A stretch of DNA of 64,000 nt, taken from Fratercula arctica (taxonomy: Eukaryota; Chordata; Aves; Charadriiformes; Alcidae). Shown one piece after another: positions 31,086 to 44,800 of the stretch. Positions within the stretch are counted from its first letter, which is position 1, and each line of letters opens with the position of its first letter. The DNA lies in contig CANTUZ010000020.1 of assembly GCA_947846985.1 (NCBI GenBank), forward strand, positions 2,929,959 to 2,993,958, in the 5' to 3' direction. Both the position numbers and the translations under genes were made by a program. The notes below the pieces were generated by a model. That model did not search any database, was not told the origin of the DNA, and saw only the letters and a program-made list of their open reading frames with translations.

Positions 31086-32748
31086 CACCCAACCTCCTCC
31101 AGGAGGTTCAGCTCCTGGACGAGCCCTGGGTCTCTTTGACAGAAGCAGAGCCCCTGTCCCAAGGAGAGGTGGTGCGGTGGGAGAAGGGGGCTGCAGAGGA
31201 GGAACGGTGGCGGGCAGTCCCCGGTCCAGTGCCGGACACGGGGTGTGTGATACTGCAGGCAGCCAGCAGGGAGGGATGGAGGAACAAGCTGCAGGCCGGC
31301 CTCAGCCTGCAGGAATGTCTGGCAGGACCTGGGCCACTAACGCAGCCCCGCTGGCATCCGCTGTCAGGGAAAGAATTTCAGAGGCACATCCAAGCTGCGG
31401 CCAGTGATCCCAGGGGGATAAACACACAGCTTGCTGCTGCTCTGCAGCACAGAAAGCATCTTTAAAAGCAAAGCTGGGGTCCCCATGGGAATAGATGGAT
31501 TTGCCTTACAAAGTAAAGCATGACGGGGCAAGATTTGGGCCATACGCATCTCAGCTGCCTCCTCCAGGACACTATTTGTGTGCCCGCCTCTACAATCCAC
31601 GCTCGCTGGATAAGTTGCAAATGCTTTTTTTTTTTACAATCACTCAATCCTGCATCCCTGCTTTGCTGCAAACCTGCTTGTCTGAAGAGATGGCGTACTC
31701 CCTGGGGCCTAATCTCTGCTTGGCGCTGCTGAACCCAGCCCTCCCCAGGGCGTACGTACCTTGCAGCCCTCGCAGGCGTGCACGCCGTAGTGAAACCCCG
31801 AGGCTTTGTCTCCGCAGACCCTGCACTCCACGTTCAGCATTCCCAAGGCCGCCTCCTCGCAGCCCATCTGCAGTTGGTCCGACAGGGAGGGAGAGGAGCT
31901 CTGCGAAAGGTCTGCAAACACACAAAGGGATACGTCCTTTCATGTAGCAGCTGCAAGCCCAGCGTGGCATCCAACTCCTCCAGCCATGGGGTTGATGAGA
32001 GATTTCCAGCACCGTCCCAGTCTGCCACTGGTATTGCATCTGGGCAGTTAACCTCTGAGATCAGGCACTGGCTGCAGGCAGATGCCAAGCACAGAGCCAA
32101 GAGTGCGCCCAGCAGCTGACAGACTCCACATCAGCGCTGATTCTTCCCTCTGGCATTCATGTCTAGGCAATGAAACCCAACCAGCAAATTTTATAATCCC
32201 CAGTTGGCAGGCGGCTGGCACAGGGCTGCCCAGCTGGAATGCCCGGGGCTCTGGAGGAGGCTCTTCAGCAGCAACAAACCTTCTCCTCCAGCTCCTACAA
32301 TCAGTTTGCACCGAGGACTTCAAGAAGCGGCCAGGGAAGCGTTCTCAGGCGCCCTGAGAGTCCTCCCCGTCTGGGGTACAACGTTACCTGCCTGGCCTTT
32401 TAATTTCCGTCTCCCACCCTGCTGCCAACAGCTGTGCAGTGACCACAGAGGAAGAAATAAGCCTCTCCATAACTTGGCACTCCGTGCATTATTTCACAAA
32501 GGGAAGAGATTAAAACTAGCCAAACTCTGTTCATGGGCAGCTCCTCTGCCCTCGCAGCTGAGCACACTGCCCGGAGGACATGGATGCCTGGATGCTCCAG
32601 GGACAGACTCACCTGTGTAGCTGCTCGAAGGCAGCGAGCTGTCTGGTCCTCCACTTGGTTCCAAGGCTCCGCTTGCCGCTGTCACTGCCTTTTCCTCTTC
32701 CTCCTCCTCTTCCCTGACCTCAGGTACTTCCTCCTGTAGTTGTTCCAT
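27819..32748 (-). CDS. PPARD: Peroxisome proliferator-activated receptor delta (NR1C2)
   Basis: Six coding exons: 32613-32748, 31760-31911, 30789-30927, 29226-29428, 28464-28914, 27819-28066. Phases match, giving 1329 nt (442 aa; human 441). The N-terminus is a glutamate-rich A/B region ([16 protein letters not shown]). The DNA-binding domain starts at C75, with P-box EGCKG across an exon junction and D-box CERSC in the second finger. The hinge carries [14 protein letters not shown] residues ([16 protein letters not shown]). The ligand-binding domain ends in the AF-2 helix [10 protein letters not shown]. The ligand-contact His of VHVFYRCQC, the His of TEHAQ and the Tyr of IYKDMY are present. 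The protein binds PPRE elements as a heterodimer with RXR and responds to fatty acids. A non-coding exon at 32749-32847 precedes the ATG, with its acceptor at 32848-32849. A CR1 LINE and an (AAT)n tract lie in its introns. Confidence 0.98.
29840..30615 (+). mobile_element. 5'-truncated CR1 LINE in a PPARD intron, antisense to the gene
   Basis: The sequence matches the 3' part of CR1 ORF2 plus the 3' end. Recognisable pieces are [34 protein letters not shown] and [14 protein letters not shown]. It ends in CCCTTCCAACCC followed by two ATGGTTCT-type octamers, the usual CR1 3' tail. A frame of 212 codons remains open (29935-30573), so the copy is fairly young or little decayed, but it lacks most of the reverse transcriptase and the endonuclease. 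The 5' limit is approximate. Confidence 0.9.
31014..31084 (+). repeat. (AAT)n microsatellite
   Basis: About 23 uninterrupted AAT units lie in the PPARD intron between the two zinc-finger exons. The long isoleucine, asparagine and leucine frames found here come from the repeat. Confidence 0.97.
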
Positions 32749-32847
32749 AATTGATCACCCCTCAGTGCCAAGACTGCAATCCCTGTCATAGCTCTGGCAT
32801 CATCCGTGTCTATCCGAGATGGACCCTACCAGGCTGTTCCTGCTAGC
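32749..32847 (-). other. PPARD: PPARD 5' untranslated exon (adjacent to start codon)
   Basis: On the minus strand the tract CTTTCTCCCTCTGTCCCGCAG ends at 32848 and gives a strong acceptor. The 99 nt from there to the ATG at 32748 are therefore exonic leader. The donor exon upstream was not identified and is expected at the CpG island near 48.3 kb. Confidence 0.65.
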
Positions 32848-35800
32848 CTGCGGGACAGAGGGAGAAAGGCGCGGAGTCAGCTCTGAATGCCCACACGGAG
32901 CACCTCAGCAGCAGGATGGCGTGTAACCACCCTGGTCCTGCTCTGCTTTCGCTCCTTATCCAGGGAGACAAGCAGGGCCCGGGGCTTTTTAAAGGTCACT
33001 TTGCACTCTGGTGTAAACACTCCGTAGGACCCAAGGAAGTAAAAGCTCAGCGGAATTGTATTTAAAGCCCAGCAGACAGAGCCCAGGCCACAAACCAGCC
33101 CAGATGCCACCCAGGGACCTGGGCTCCCCAGCTTGCAAGTCCCATAGCACAAACACTGGCCCAGACAACGTCCCCCAGAGCCTCTAGCACCGTGGGATGT
33201 CACAGTGGTAGCCAAGGCTGGGGTTTGACAGAGACACCACCAATAGAAAGATTAAGGTAGGGCTGGCTTCACCCTCCACGACCACCCAGCTGAGGCAGAG
33301 CTCAGATCAGGGGCAGCGGCTGATCAGGGGGTAGTGGGTGCCCGTGGGTGGGAGATGCTGGGGGAGCAAGGGCTCGGTGCTGCAGCAGGCGGTGGCTGAA
33401 AGCCCCCGGCCCGTGCGAGCCATCTGCAAGACCGATGGCTTCCTGCTGGCCCCTGCGCTCACGCTCCTTCCCGTTACAGCACTGCCAGTTACAGCGTTTG
33501 TGTTTATTTTCACTCGTCGTGTTGTAACTGGCCCTGGCTCCTCTGCCAAGAGCCGTCGGGTTGAACGTGTTGCTGTTGCTCCGTGCAGCTGCCGGGCCGT
33601 GCTCAGCCGCGGGGTCCAGCAGCGCAATCGCCACGGCCGCACAATCCAGCCAGTGTCTTAATCCTGGGTTTCCTGTGGGAGGAACGGCCCCGTCCTCCCC
33701 CCGCGCGCTTCCGCTCCTTGTTTGCCTTAGTCCATCCCAAATAGCCCACAAAAAACTCAAGCTGTGCAAGCGATGCATCACTGATACCACGACCATCGCA
33801 GTGTCGTTCCCACCTCCCTCCTAACCATGGCCCCCCCCCACCGGACTGTCCAGCTCATGCTGCAACATCTCAGCACTCATTTACCTTTAGATCTTGATTC
33901 CTAAAACAACTCTTGTTGAGTAATTAGTATCTCAAGACCAGTTTATGCAGAGTTGCATCCACTTCCTTAAAGGAGATTATTTTTAAGTGGAAAAATACCT
34001 ATCGGAAAAGCCACTGAAATCCAGCTTCCAGCAGGAAAGCCTCAATTTGCAGGCACAAGTTAAACCGATGCAGTGTTTTCAAGTCCATGTTAGAGTGGAG
34101 TGAGTGACTTGTAGGGGACTTACACAGTCTGTGACCCATGCCCAAGCCCACATGAGGGCATAGGGCTTGCTGGGGGAGGGCAGAGTGGTCCAGGACTCCC
34201 TGGGCTCATTTTCCCTCCCGCAGCAGACCCTCATGTCCAGCACTTTGAACCTGAGCCGCAGCCAGCTCCTTGGACCTGCTGGAAAGCTGTCAGCGCCGAG
34301 CGAGGTCAGAGCTCCCTGCGAGATCAAGCAAGCGGCCAAGGGAGAGGACAAAACCTGCAAGCAGGAGGTTAAACGCAAAGCCAGGACCCCAGGAGAAGTT
34401 AGGGAGCATCTATCGTTCCAGGAGGAGTCAGAGAGCATCTACCGTTTGTTTTAGTGGCCAGCCCAGCTCAAACCACAACACACACCCCCACGAGCCGGTG
34501 CTGCACCAGAGTCTGGGCATCCCCTGAGCGAGGAGGCTTTGCTTTTCCCCTCCACGCTGGGAATTCAGACTGCAGGACAGATGGCTCTGTTTCAAGGAAA
34601 GGTACGTCAGAGGCATCAGGCAAACCCGGCTGCTCTGCTCTCCCTTACAGCAGGAGCAGGCAGGGGGGTGCTTAGGCGAAGGCAGAGCGCTCCCTTCCCG
34701 TGCCTCCGCCAGTGAACTAAGGGACCATTGAAGGGCTGTGTTATCCTTGGCCTCCTCTCGCACATCCCGTGCGGTGGGACATGGCACACGGGCAGGAAAA
34801 CCTATTCATCGGAGATGGAGGGTAATGAGCTCCATCGTTTTGAAGGTTATATATAAATGAACGTACAAACATCAGGAAAACGCTTTTGCCTGGAACAGCA
34901 GTTAGTAGGGGAAGCTTGTGGCAGGAGAAACTAGTCTATGGTGGAAAATACATCCAGCAGCAGCTTAATGAGCTTCTTATTAGCTCTCCTTTGTCTCTGG
35001 CACCCAGCACAGGCCACTTCCTTTAAACCCGGTGCAGATGTAGCCCTCTGCTTCGCCCCAGCAGCCTCACAGAGGGTTGCTGTTGGAATAACGTGGGCAC
35101 ATTCCTCCCGCTGCACCCCTCTGTCCTCCATCTGCCAGGTCTGCTCAGGGCCATGTAAGCCCGGGGTGGCAGCAAGCTTGTGACATGCAGTTTGCTCTCT
35201 GAAAGCCACAAAAGCAACCCCAAAACTGCGCTTGGAGTCGGTCTGGCTAGAGAGGGGTGTGCAGCCCTGAGACGGGGGAAAGTCAAGGGTGAGATGCAAT
35301 GCTGGGCTCCAGCTATGGCTCTCCATGTGAGGCTGCAGGCATTATGGTAAGGATAACGGTTCGGATCCCACCCTTTGAGAATTGCTGGAGAGTCAGAGAG
35401 AGAAAAGCTATTACCAGAAAGCTTTGAATGTACTGTTTTCATATCTCCTTGTAGGCCAAGAGTACAGGGGCCTGGGCAGAGGGAAGCTGCGAGAGCTGTT
35501 TGCACACCTGCCTTTCCCTCAGCCATTCCCGTTTTCTAAACAACAGAGAGAGAGGGGGAGGAGGGGGAAAAAGGGATTGATTTCACATGGGAGGCTGCAC
35601 CCCCGCCTTTGGCAGATAAAAGGCCAAGGCAGCAGCCGCCTGGATGAAAGGCAGGGCATGGCCGTGTCTACGCACCCTGGCATGGAGCGAGCGGACCCCC
35701 AGTCCTCCCCTCGGGGCCGGAGGCAGCCCCGTGGCAGCCAGACCCAACCGCATGCAGGGACTGCGGAGATTTGCCGAGGTCTCACACATGTTCCTCCATT

Positions 35801-38800
35801 CCCTGGCAAGCCCCGCAATTCAGAGTGGGGCATCCCAGGAAGCTGGAGCTCCCCAGAGGTTTGTCCAAACTCTGTCCCTCTGAGCGCGAGGAGGGACCTG
35901 CCCTGCCAGCACAGCTGTGGGCAGAGTTGTCACAGCCCTGCATCTTTGTGGGATGGCACCAGGGATGGCTACATGGATGGCAAAAGGCCCTTTCTCAACC
36001 CCAGGACCTCCCCATCTGCTTGGTGCCTCCACATTGAAGCTGCCAAGCACACAGAGAGGAGGAATAACTCGGCTTCCTCCCCTTAGCTAAAAAGCCAGCC
36101 GCTGGAGCACGGTGCGCAAGCTTCGAGCTGCAGGGAGAAGGGCAAAAATTCCTGCCTGGAGTAGCTGCCCCCTTTTTCCGTTTGGCAGCTGTCACAAGGC
36201 AGTGATGGAAAGACAGGATGGAAACAAGGACGGGGACCATGAATTCCTTCCTAAGCTTCTCCGGAGAATCCGGCAAAGCTGTTTCCCTTCCTCTTCCCAC
36301 AGGATGGGAAAGAGCAAGAAGGCATGCGGCTTGTGAATTGCTCTGCCCTTGCCTCAATCTCCGTTCCGAGGAGCTTTGGCAGCCCTGGCTGAGGCAGCAG
36401 CCTCCCTCCTCGGAGCCCGCAGCCGGCGGAAGGGGGGTTTGTTTGCTGGCTCTGGGCTTGGGCAGACACCTGCTGGCTGCACCGCTCCCACGCTGCAAAC
36501 AGCACGGGCAACAGGTTTATCATTACTAGAAGCATGAGCTGGCATCTATGCCAAGCTAAACCATACGGCGGGAATGGGAGGCGGGGGGGAGAGACATGGC
36601 ACAACGAGAGGAGGAAAAAAAACCCCAGTAATTAAAGTTAAAAGGAGAGAAATCTTCAGCGTGGACCTGCTGCAAGAAGGCAGTACTTCTCCGAAGCTGA
36701 CCAAGATCCAAGCCTTCGGTTCATCAACCTGCAGCTTGTACCCTTTTGGCCCGACTGCTCCTCGCCGCTGATTACCACGTAAACTTGGAGCCAAGTTCAG
36801 AGAAGGAGAAGCTGACAAACCGGTGAGGAAGTGCCCGTTTTGCTGTGGTCCACACACAGGACAGGTGGTGGGGCGATGCGATGGACAATTCCAGTTTCTC
36901 ACCAGTATTCCAGTCCTGCTGGCAGAGCAAAGTGTCACAAGAAGGGGATGTGCATTTCAACACAGACACCGGGGTGCTGGCAGCCAGACAGCTGCAAAAT
37001 CAGAGCGAGGAAGTGCTCGTAATTAGAAGAACCTCATCTTTAAAGCAGGTGTAGGTTCACTGGTGGTGAGCTCAAACAAGAGGTAATTTTGGTGTGCTCA
37101 TGGGGGTGGAGAGAGGACGCCTGGCCCCATTCCTCTCCAGAAGAGCATAGATTTGTTTCTAATATATTTATACAGATGGGATTGACCAAGCCCCCATCAC
37201 AGTCTGGAGTGGCCAAAAAAAAGGTCCAAACCTCCCCAGGGCTAAGTCACAGAGTTGAAACGCTCAAAGCAGTTGTTCAAGTTACCATAAAAGAGGTCAC
37301 CAGGAATTGCAAAAGGAAACCAGCTTACCACAGGAGCACTTCTGGCTTGTATTTTTATTCCTCTGGACAAAAATGTTAGCCAAATTCAGAGTCAACAGAA
37401 GTGAATCCTTTTGGAAGGAGTGAGATGAGAAGTTAGCCCTCTGTACGGCAGCGCTTTCTGTGACGTGCAGCACATATTGCATCCACAAACAAAAATTGAA
37501 CTGAATCCATAAAAACAAAAAAGTGATTGTCGCTTGTTGGCCATCATTTGCAGATATCCCTTGGGTTCTGTCACTGCTTCCGATAGTTTCTGTTCCTCCT
37601 CCTACACGTCAGCTACTACTAATAAAAGCTGAATAAGAGCTAAGCAGATGCTGCAATACAGGAAAGGTAACTAAGTGCACAAAACAGGAGAGACAAACAT
37701 TGAAAACATGTTTGTTTTTGTTCCTGAAAGATCAACACACCCCCTCATTAGCTAAAGAGATCTCAGCAGCACTTACTACCCAAGTGCTTCCTCCCTTCCT
37801 CAAAGTCTTGGCCGCAAGGCAGGCGACACGCAGAAATAAACTACTCGAGGTAGCGAGGAAGAGCCCGTCCACCCAGCCCTGGCCAGGGCTGACACTTAGG
37901 GCCAGATTTTCCCCTTGAAGCATCTGCTCAGCCATTGTCCCATGCCCCAGTCCAGTCCCGTCATCTTCATCCCAGCGCTGCTCCGCGCAGGCTATCTGCC
38001 TTTCACCGAGTACGAGCCCAGCCGACGAAGCAGCAGGGTGCTGCTGGAGCTGCTATTACCAAGTTGCTGCTAATTACTCAGGAACACGCGACAGAGGGTG
38101 CAGGAGATTCCCTCGCTTGCCTCAAGCAGCCAGGCCTGCCAAAATGAATCACACATCTCCTGCGTGTTTTAACTCACCCACTTCCTGGACGCTGAGGAGG
38201 GTGAAAAAAAAAAAGTTAAAAAGGTTACAAAACTTGCCAGATTCTTCTCTTTTCATACCACAATTGATGCTGTCCCCCAAACAGTATTTTGCTCCAAAAG
38301 AAACTTCCTGCTTTCTCACCTGTGCGGCGTTTCTTCAGAGAGCCAAGGGTATGGCAGAAACAGAAGCAAATCAGACTTTGGGCAACAAACTCACAACCAT
38401 GTGCAGAGGCAGGGCTGCCGGGAACTGAAGTCGTCCCTGGCTCCAGCAGCTCCAAACATGCATCAGATGTGCTCCGAAATCTTGAGATGGCAGGTACTAG
38501 GAGAGGGTTAACGCTCCTACAGGAATGATCCCTACACACCTTTCGTGGAGGACTCCCTGCCCTCTCCAGCCTCTGATGAGCCAGGCGTCGTGGCTGCCTT
38601 TTGCAGAAGGTGGAACAGCAGGGCAGACAGTGACGTTGCTGTTCAACAGCAGTTGTAGGGGACAGTGAAGAGCTGAGCAGATGTTAGCTCTTATCTGAAG
38701 TCCTGCTTCGTAACCTTCAGCAAATCCTGTCAACCCATACCTCCATTTCCTTCATCATCCATAAAAAAAAAAACCCAACCAAAAACACCCCAAAAAAACA

Positions 38801-41800
38801 AACCCAGGCAGGACTTTTACAGTGCTTCCTTCCTGATCCTTTCCTTGCTGCATTAGCTCACAGAGACGGCATGTTTTGGAAATGCAGAGGAATACATCGG
38901 TGCCAAGCGTCATTGTTTATTCCTGTATTATGGATTTTGTCACCTGTTCGCAGTCACGCTCGCAAGCCTGGCCTCCCCGGCCCCAGGTCAGCACACCAGA
39001 CTGCTCGTGACCACCTTCTCCCGTTGTACATTGCTATACGAAGCATTTCCAGGATTATTTTCAGCAAATAAACCAGCATGTCTCATCCAGGCAATTGCTG
39101 ACCGACATTTGTGTTTTGCTGTCAACTCAGGACAGCCCAGAGCACCCAGGGGCAGGAGGGGCACATGGGTCTGACCCACTGGAATGAGGACCGCAGCCAG
39201 GAAACAAGCAGGTACCAGAAAGGTGACACCACTGGAGCCTCTCAGAGCTGGAAACAACACAGAAGTGTTGCTATTTGAGAAGATTGTTAAGTCTGGTAAG
39301 GAGAGAGGCTCATCCCCGCCGCAGCCCAGGGCACGGCGGAGGTGGCAGTGAAGCCGTGGCAGTGCTTTGGGAACACGGCTGCAAACCCAGCACACGCACT
39401 GCGGGCGAGAGGCACAGAGTTACACAGGGCTGCGGAGATGGGTAAGTGTTCACAGGGGACTCTGAACCCACGGGCTTGCTCCTGTCACCCAGAAGGGACC
39501 TACCACCCCACCTGGCATCTCCTATTTATGCTCCTCCAGCAATTTCCACTGCTGCTCCGCAAGTGCCAGCTGTCACATCCCTGCTTCTCCTCTGGAAGTG
39601 CCAGAGAAGTCATCTGGGGTATATTCTCCTTTCCTTACCATCCCAAAGGCAAGGAGGTTGGTGGCTCAGAGAACCCACCAAACCACTGTAAACTGATGCT
39701 TTCCGAAAATCCTGAAGTCCTCTTGTGCTTTTACTCCAGGGCACTTGGTTTGCTAACGGATCCCTTGTCCTCCTGAACCTGAGCAGGACACGTGGACGGA
39801 TCCGGTTTCAGGAACATCAGTAATTATAGAACAGGGCTGACGAGGGAGGAGCTCACGGGAACAGCAACAACACTTCCCAAGGCAAACAGTGGGCACAGGG
39901 TGTTACAGACTCAGAGTGGCATTTAAATGGAAAACCAGGAAAGCGGTAAGTGGAACAAGCTGTCACGGCGAACGCCAGAGTCGGAGCCCTGCCTTGGCGG
40001 GAGCAGCAGTGGTGGCGAGTAAGGCCGATTTTTGGCAGCGCTGCGCACACCAGGACCTGTCTTAGCTTTTCTCAAAGCTCCGATGTTACTGGGACACCAG
40101 CAAAGAGTCACCCCTGCTTTGGATGGGGAAATCAGCTCCCCAGAAAAGTGATGAGGGGTAGAAAAGTAGCAGCACACCAACGCATCGCTGTGGATCGTAC
40201 ACATGTGTATGCAGCCTGCCATCTGGAGCCAAACATGCAGCAGGCTGGCAAGTTTTATTGCTAGGCTGCGAGAACTCCCAGATTCAGGAAAATGCCCACA
40301 AACCAGTATGAAACCTTCTCCTCTTTGCAGCTACCAAGATTCTAGATCCCATAGGCTAACTGGGGGGGGAAAAAAAAAAAAAAAAATCCACCAGCCTGGA
40401 AGTTTTGTTACGCTTACACTTGGACTCCCAGAAAAGCGCTACCGGTTTTGTAGACCTTTGCAAAATATCCTGGGCACCAGCCATGCCGTTCTGATCCCAG
40501 GACGCAGCTGACAGTGAGCGATTATGCCCAGGCACAAGTTCAGATGATTCAGCAGGGCCTGGGAACATACGCACTGAAACGGTTAGAACAAATCCCCATG
40601 ATCGCTGCATGTCCATTTCAACCACAGAGCAGGAAAAATGAGGGAGTCTGAGCACGACTGCATCCGTCTCCATACAGAAAACTCCAGAAAGCATTAGAAT
40701 AACTTTGTTACACAAACTAGTTCAACACCCTCTTAGGGAACTGGAGGGGAACCATGTTTCCTTACTATTTTTGGCCACATTCACACAGCAAGAGTGGGCT
40801 GGAAGAACAGAGGTTTCCCTGTGTTTTCAGCAGCGATACAAGCAGCGATCATGTCAGCGTGACCCTGCCAAAACTCCTCTGCCAATTAGCGGATCGCAGT
40901 GTATGCTCTGACCATTTGGATTCTGCCTCAGCCCCTAGAAAACAAAACACTCGAGTAAAGCATTAGCACCTTTCGTAACTTCCTAACGTCTTTGGCACCA
41001 TCTTGGGGGTACAGAGGTATGCAGCGAGCCAACGACTACTGCTTCCCGACACAGCCAGCCACTGGGAGACCAGTGGGCTCCACCAGCTCACACTCACCAA
41101 CAACCCTTTTCCAGAGTTCCCCGCGTCCCTAAGTCCCACAGCATAACACCCACCCCATGGATAGGGAAACCCACGGATTTTTTTCAGAGATGTGGGGCTC
41201 CGACCATCAGCCCCCGTGGGGTTAACAGCTTTCAAGGTCCAACAGCTCTAGCAGAATCCATATAAGCAACTTAGAGGTGAAAAGCAGATCTGGGCCTTTT
41301 CAAAAATATTCTGGATTTGCACTAAGATGAAATCAAGAGTTGCATAAAAAACCCCACATTTGTAAAAAGTGAGGGAGGATGGGGATCTGAGCTTAGGTTC
41401 TCATCACCAAGGTGACTGCATGAAACACTGCTTATTTTGAAGCCGTCTCACCCGTCCTCTCTTCGGCCTGGCAAAGCCTTTCCTAATGAGACATTCATTA
41501 GGCAGTAGTGTGGTTCATAGTAAAGTTTGTCTTAACAGACCATCAAAGAAATGCTTCCCTATCAGCTCAGGTAGGAAAGCTCATCTGCCCTTTTAAACGA
41601 CCAGAACTGTTCCCTGTCTCCATCCCACAACCCTATTATGGGATTGAATGTGCATGTTCTGGTTTTTGCTATTCCGAGTTCCAGTTCCCAGACCAGGGCA
41701 AACCAGAAAATGCAGCATGAGGGCAACGATTCTGGTTAGCACGGATGTTATCTGGCTGTTGCTATCCACAAGCCTCAGAGATGTGCTCTGGCTTGAAAAT

Positions 41801-44800
41801 GAAAAAATGTTTGAGTTTCTAGCTTGTGCTTTCATCCTGCCACCTCCTCCTGGGTCAGGATTCCCCTACAAACTACAACCTCCGTCAAACCCACACTTTT
41901 GAGCAGAACCTGTCCACGGGGATCCCCAGGGAATTACCCTGACACGCACACACACGCACGTTGGAACCTTCTGCAAAGCCAGTTTGAAAGACCTGACCCA
42001 AATGATGTCAGATGTTCACAAGCTCTTGGCTAAGCCTTGGAGGACACAGACATGTTCCAGACGGTATGATCATAGCAGAGAACATTAAAGCATTTCAAGA
42101 AGTCATCCTGAAACTAAGACACAACTCGAGTCAGTTCTGCTCTGAACCCTTCTTGCAACCAAGCAGGACTCCAGTGCACGTCATCCCAAAACATTTATTT
42201 TGGGGAAGATGCATTTCATAATCTCCTTGACCAAAAGGATTCATAGTGGCATTAATCATTCCACTCTAAACCCTGCTTTGGGAAAGTAATTTCCTAGGCA
42301 TTCTGCCAAAGCAAGCGCATTTCAGAGTATAAAATAAAAAAAATTAGTTCTACAGAAAAGTCTTATTTGTACTCACGATGGAAATCACTTCTGCTTGCCT
42401 AGACTTTCCCAGAGTCTCCAAAATTATTGCAGCAGTGCTAAGCAGTATATCTCTGACAGGGACACTTCCAGAAGAGCAGAGATTGCTCCGCTGCGCCTGA
42501 TGAGAAAGCAGCTACGCAGCCTGACAAATCTGTGGGTATCAGCAAGGGCAGCTCTTCCTACTATAAAACAAGGGAGCCAATACAAAACCCAAAATAAACC
42601 AACATCTCTAAAATTTCATAGTCAGGACAAGCCAGGCTGGGTTCTGGCAGCAAATAATCTTTCAGGCATAAGCACTGTAACATCATCTCACCCAATTAAA
42701 AAATCATTTGCATGTCAGGTCCCCGCTGCACGAAGGAACCCGAGCGTCTCTTGTCATGCTAATTCCTCAGTCTCTAAAACATTTGCAGATTTCCAGTTCA
42801 TAATTCAATAGCCACAGACGAAATATTCCCTGAAAGGCAACAAGATGTACTGTACGAAAATCCATATTTGTCAACAGGCAACACGCTAGAGAGACGGAGC
42901 CCATTAACATCAGTAAGCAATTCTGTACAACAATGCTCTTCTGATCAGCAAAGCCTCATGTGGCTCATTACAAAACCCTCTCCACACGCTGCGAAGATCC
43001 TTGGAAGTCCATGTCTCGAATGCCAGAACAGAGACAGCACAAGCTGCACAAACTTGACACAGAAAACCACATGTCCATCCAGCTACACACCTCAGACGCG
43101 TGTTGTGGCAAAAATAAATTCACCTCTAAGCACAGCCAGCCACGGCACCATTAGAAGCTCCATGGGTGCAGGGTGGCTGCAGTAAAGACTTTTGGGCATC
43201 ATTTCAGAGGTCTGCGGGCAGGACAATATCCACCCAAGCCCGTGGCAATCACCTCCTCAAAACCCCTGGCCCAGCTCGGTTGTAACCTGCTCATCTTTGT
43301 CCGAGTAAGGCAGTTACACAGCGACAGACGGTACCAGTGCTGCCGCCGGATCCCATGTCCGGAACGTTAGGTGACTGGTTACCCAAGTACGGTCCCAGAT
43401 CTCACCTGCTCTCCCCAGTCTACAAGAGCCAAGTCATAATTATCAGTGAAATAATCAAATATTAAGTCGCTATACTTTGACGGTAACAGTCAGCTTAGAA
43501 GAACAGGATTAGACCATGATACTCACAGCATGCTCCTAAACCTAATCTATAAAGATTGCATTCAGAAGCTGAACAAAAACAAGGCACGGAGTTTAAGTTT
43601 AAAAAGAAATTTAAGAAAGGTTAAGCTTGTGGACAAAAGCGAAACTTGCTGTAAGCAAGCCGCACTTCCAAGGCTCTTCCCTATCCCAAGTTTTTAAAAA
43701 CATACATAGGATAAGTGCTTTGGTAGATTGCCCGTGTGCGAAAGGGAAGCGTTACCTCTCCGGAGCAGCTGTCCCCGTCTGCCTGTCGCCGAAAGCCACC
43801 GTTCCGTTACCATGTCAGCACAGAGAGCCGAAACCTCAAGTAATCTGCAAGAGAAGACAACGCGAATTTCCACGGCTGTGCTGAAGGCCAGATATTTATG
43901 CCGCTGGGAGAACTGGGCTGGATCCAGCAATAGCTCTGAAATTTAAACACATGCTCCCTCTACCGCACGCTGGAACCATAGGCTGGGCTGACTCCCCTTG
44001 CCAGGGAGGCGGGGGGGCAGCTGTCCCGTGCGATCACTGCCGTCTTCCTCAGGCTCCGGCGGCTTCTGCAAACCAGGAGGTAGAACAAACCCCGCAATGT
44101 CCCACAGAGGCAGTCCTGACCCCTCACCAGGTGCTGAGCATCAGGATGTCACCTTTGTCTTATGTCACCCGCAGTCAGAGGCTGATGACCCCGACCTTTC
44201 ATGACAATGCATGAAGTTGATGCTAGGAAAAGGTTTGTGGTGGCCATAAGGTGGTTTGTTTACTCAGCTTGCTTAATCCACCTTTAAGAGGCTGCCAGAA
44301 AGTTCCTGCAACTTTAATGAACTTCCCTCTCAGGCAGTTTAAACTTAAGGATTCGACAGAGTTCATTTACTCTTGGTTTTCCTGATAAATTTGCAAATAG
44401 CCTTGTATGTATTTCAGGCTCAGGAGAGCAGTAAGAGACCAACGTTGGAAAAAAAAATGGCTTATGAGGCTTTGAACTAGAGGACTTAGAGAAAATATGT
44501 TCTATTTTTAGACACAGTTATGCAGACTAACTGGACTAACATATTAAACAAAGATGTTGTGAACATGATGCTACTTGAACCCATGTACCCTCCCTGACAT
44601 TACCCAGGCTTAGCTGCTCCTCCCACCCCAATGGAAAAGCCCCGTTTCACGTTGCTACCTCCAACACAGGATGATTTGCAAAGCAGCCAAGCGCCGGCAA
44701 TGAACCCAGCATCGCCAGCCCCCCGCCGAGAGGGGCAGCTCGGCCGGCAAGTTCAGGGCAGAGTGAATCCCACCTGGTGCCCTCCTGCAACTCCCGGGTC

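Noticed and set aside
30768..31407. Frames with poly-Ile, poly-Asn and poly-Leu
   Set aside because: They are translations of the (AAT)n microsatellite.
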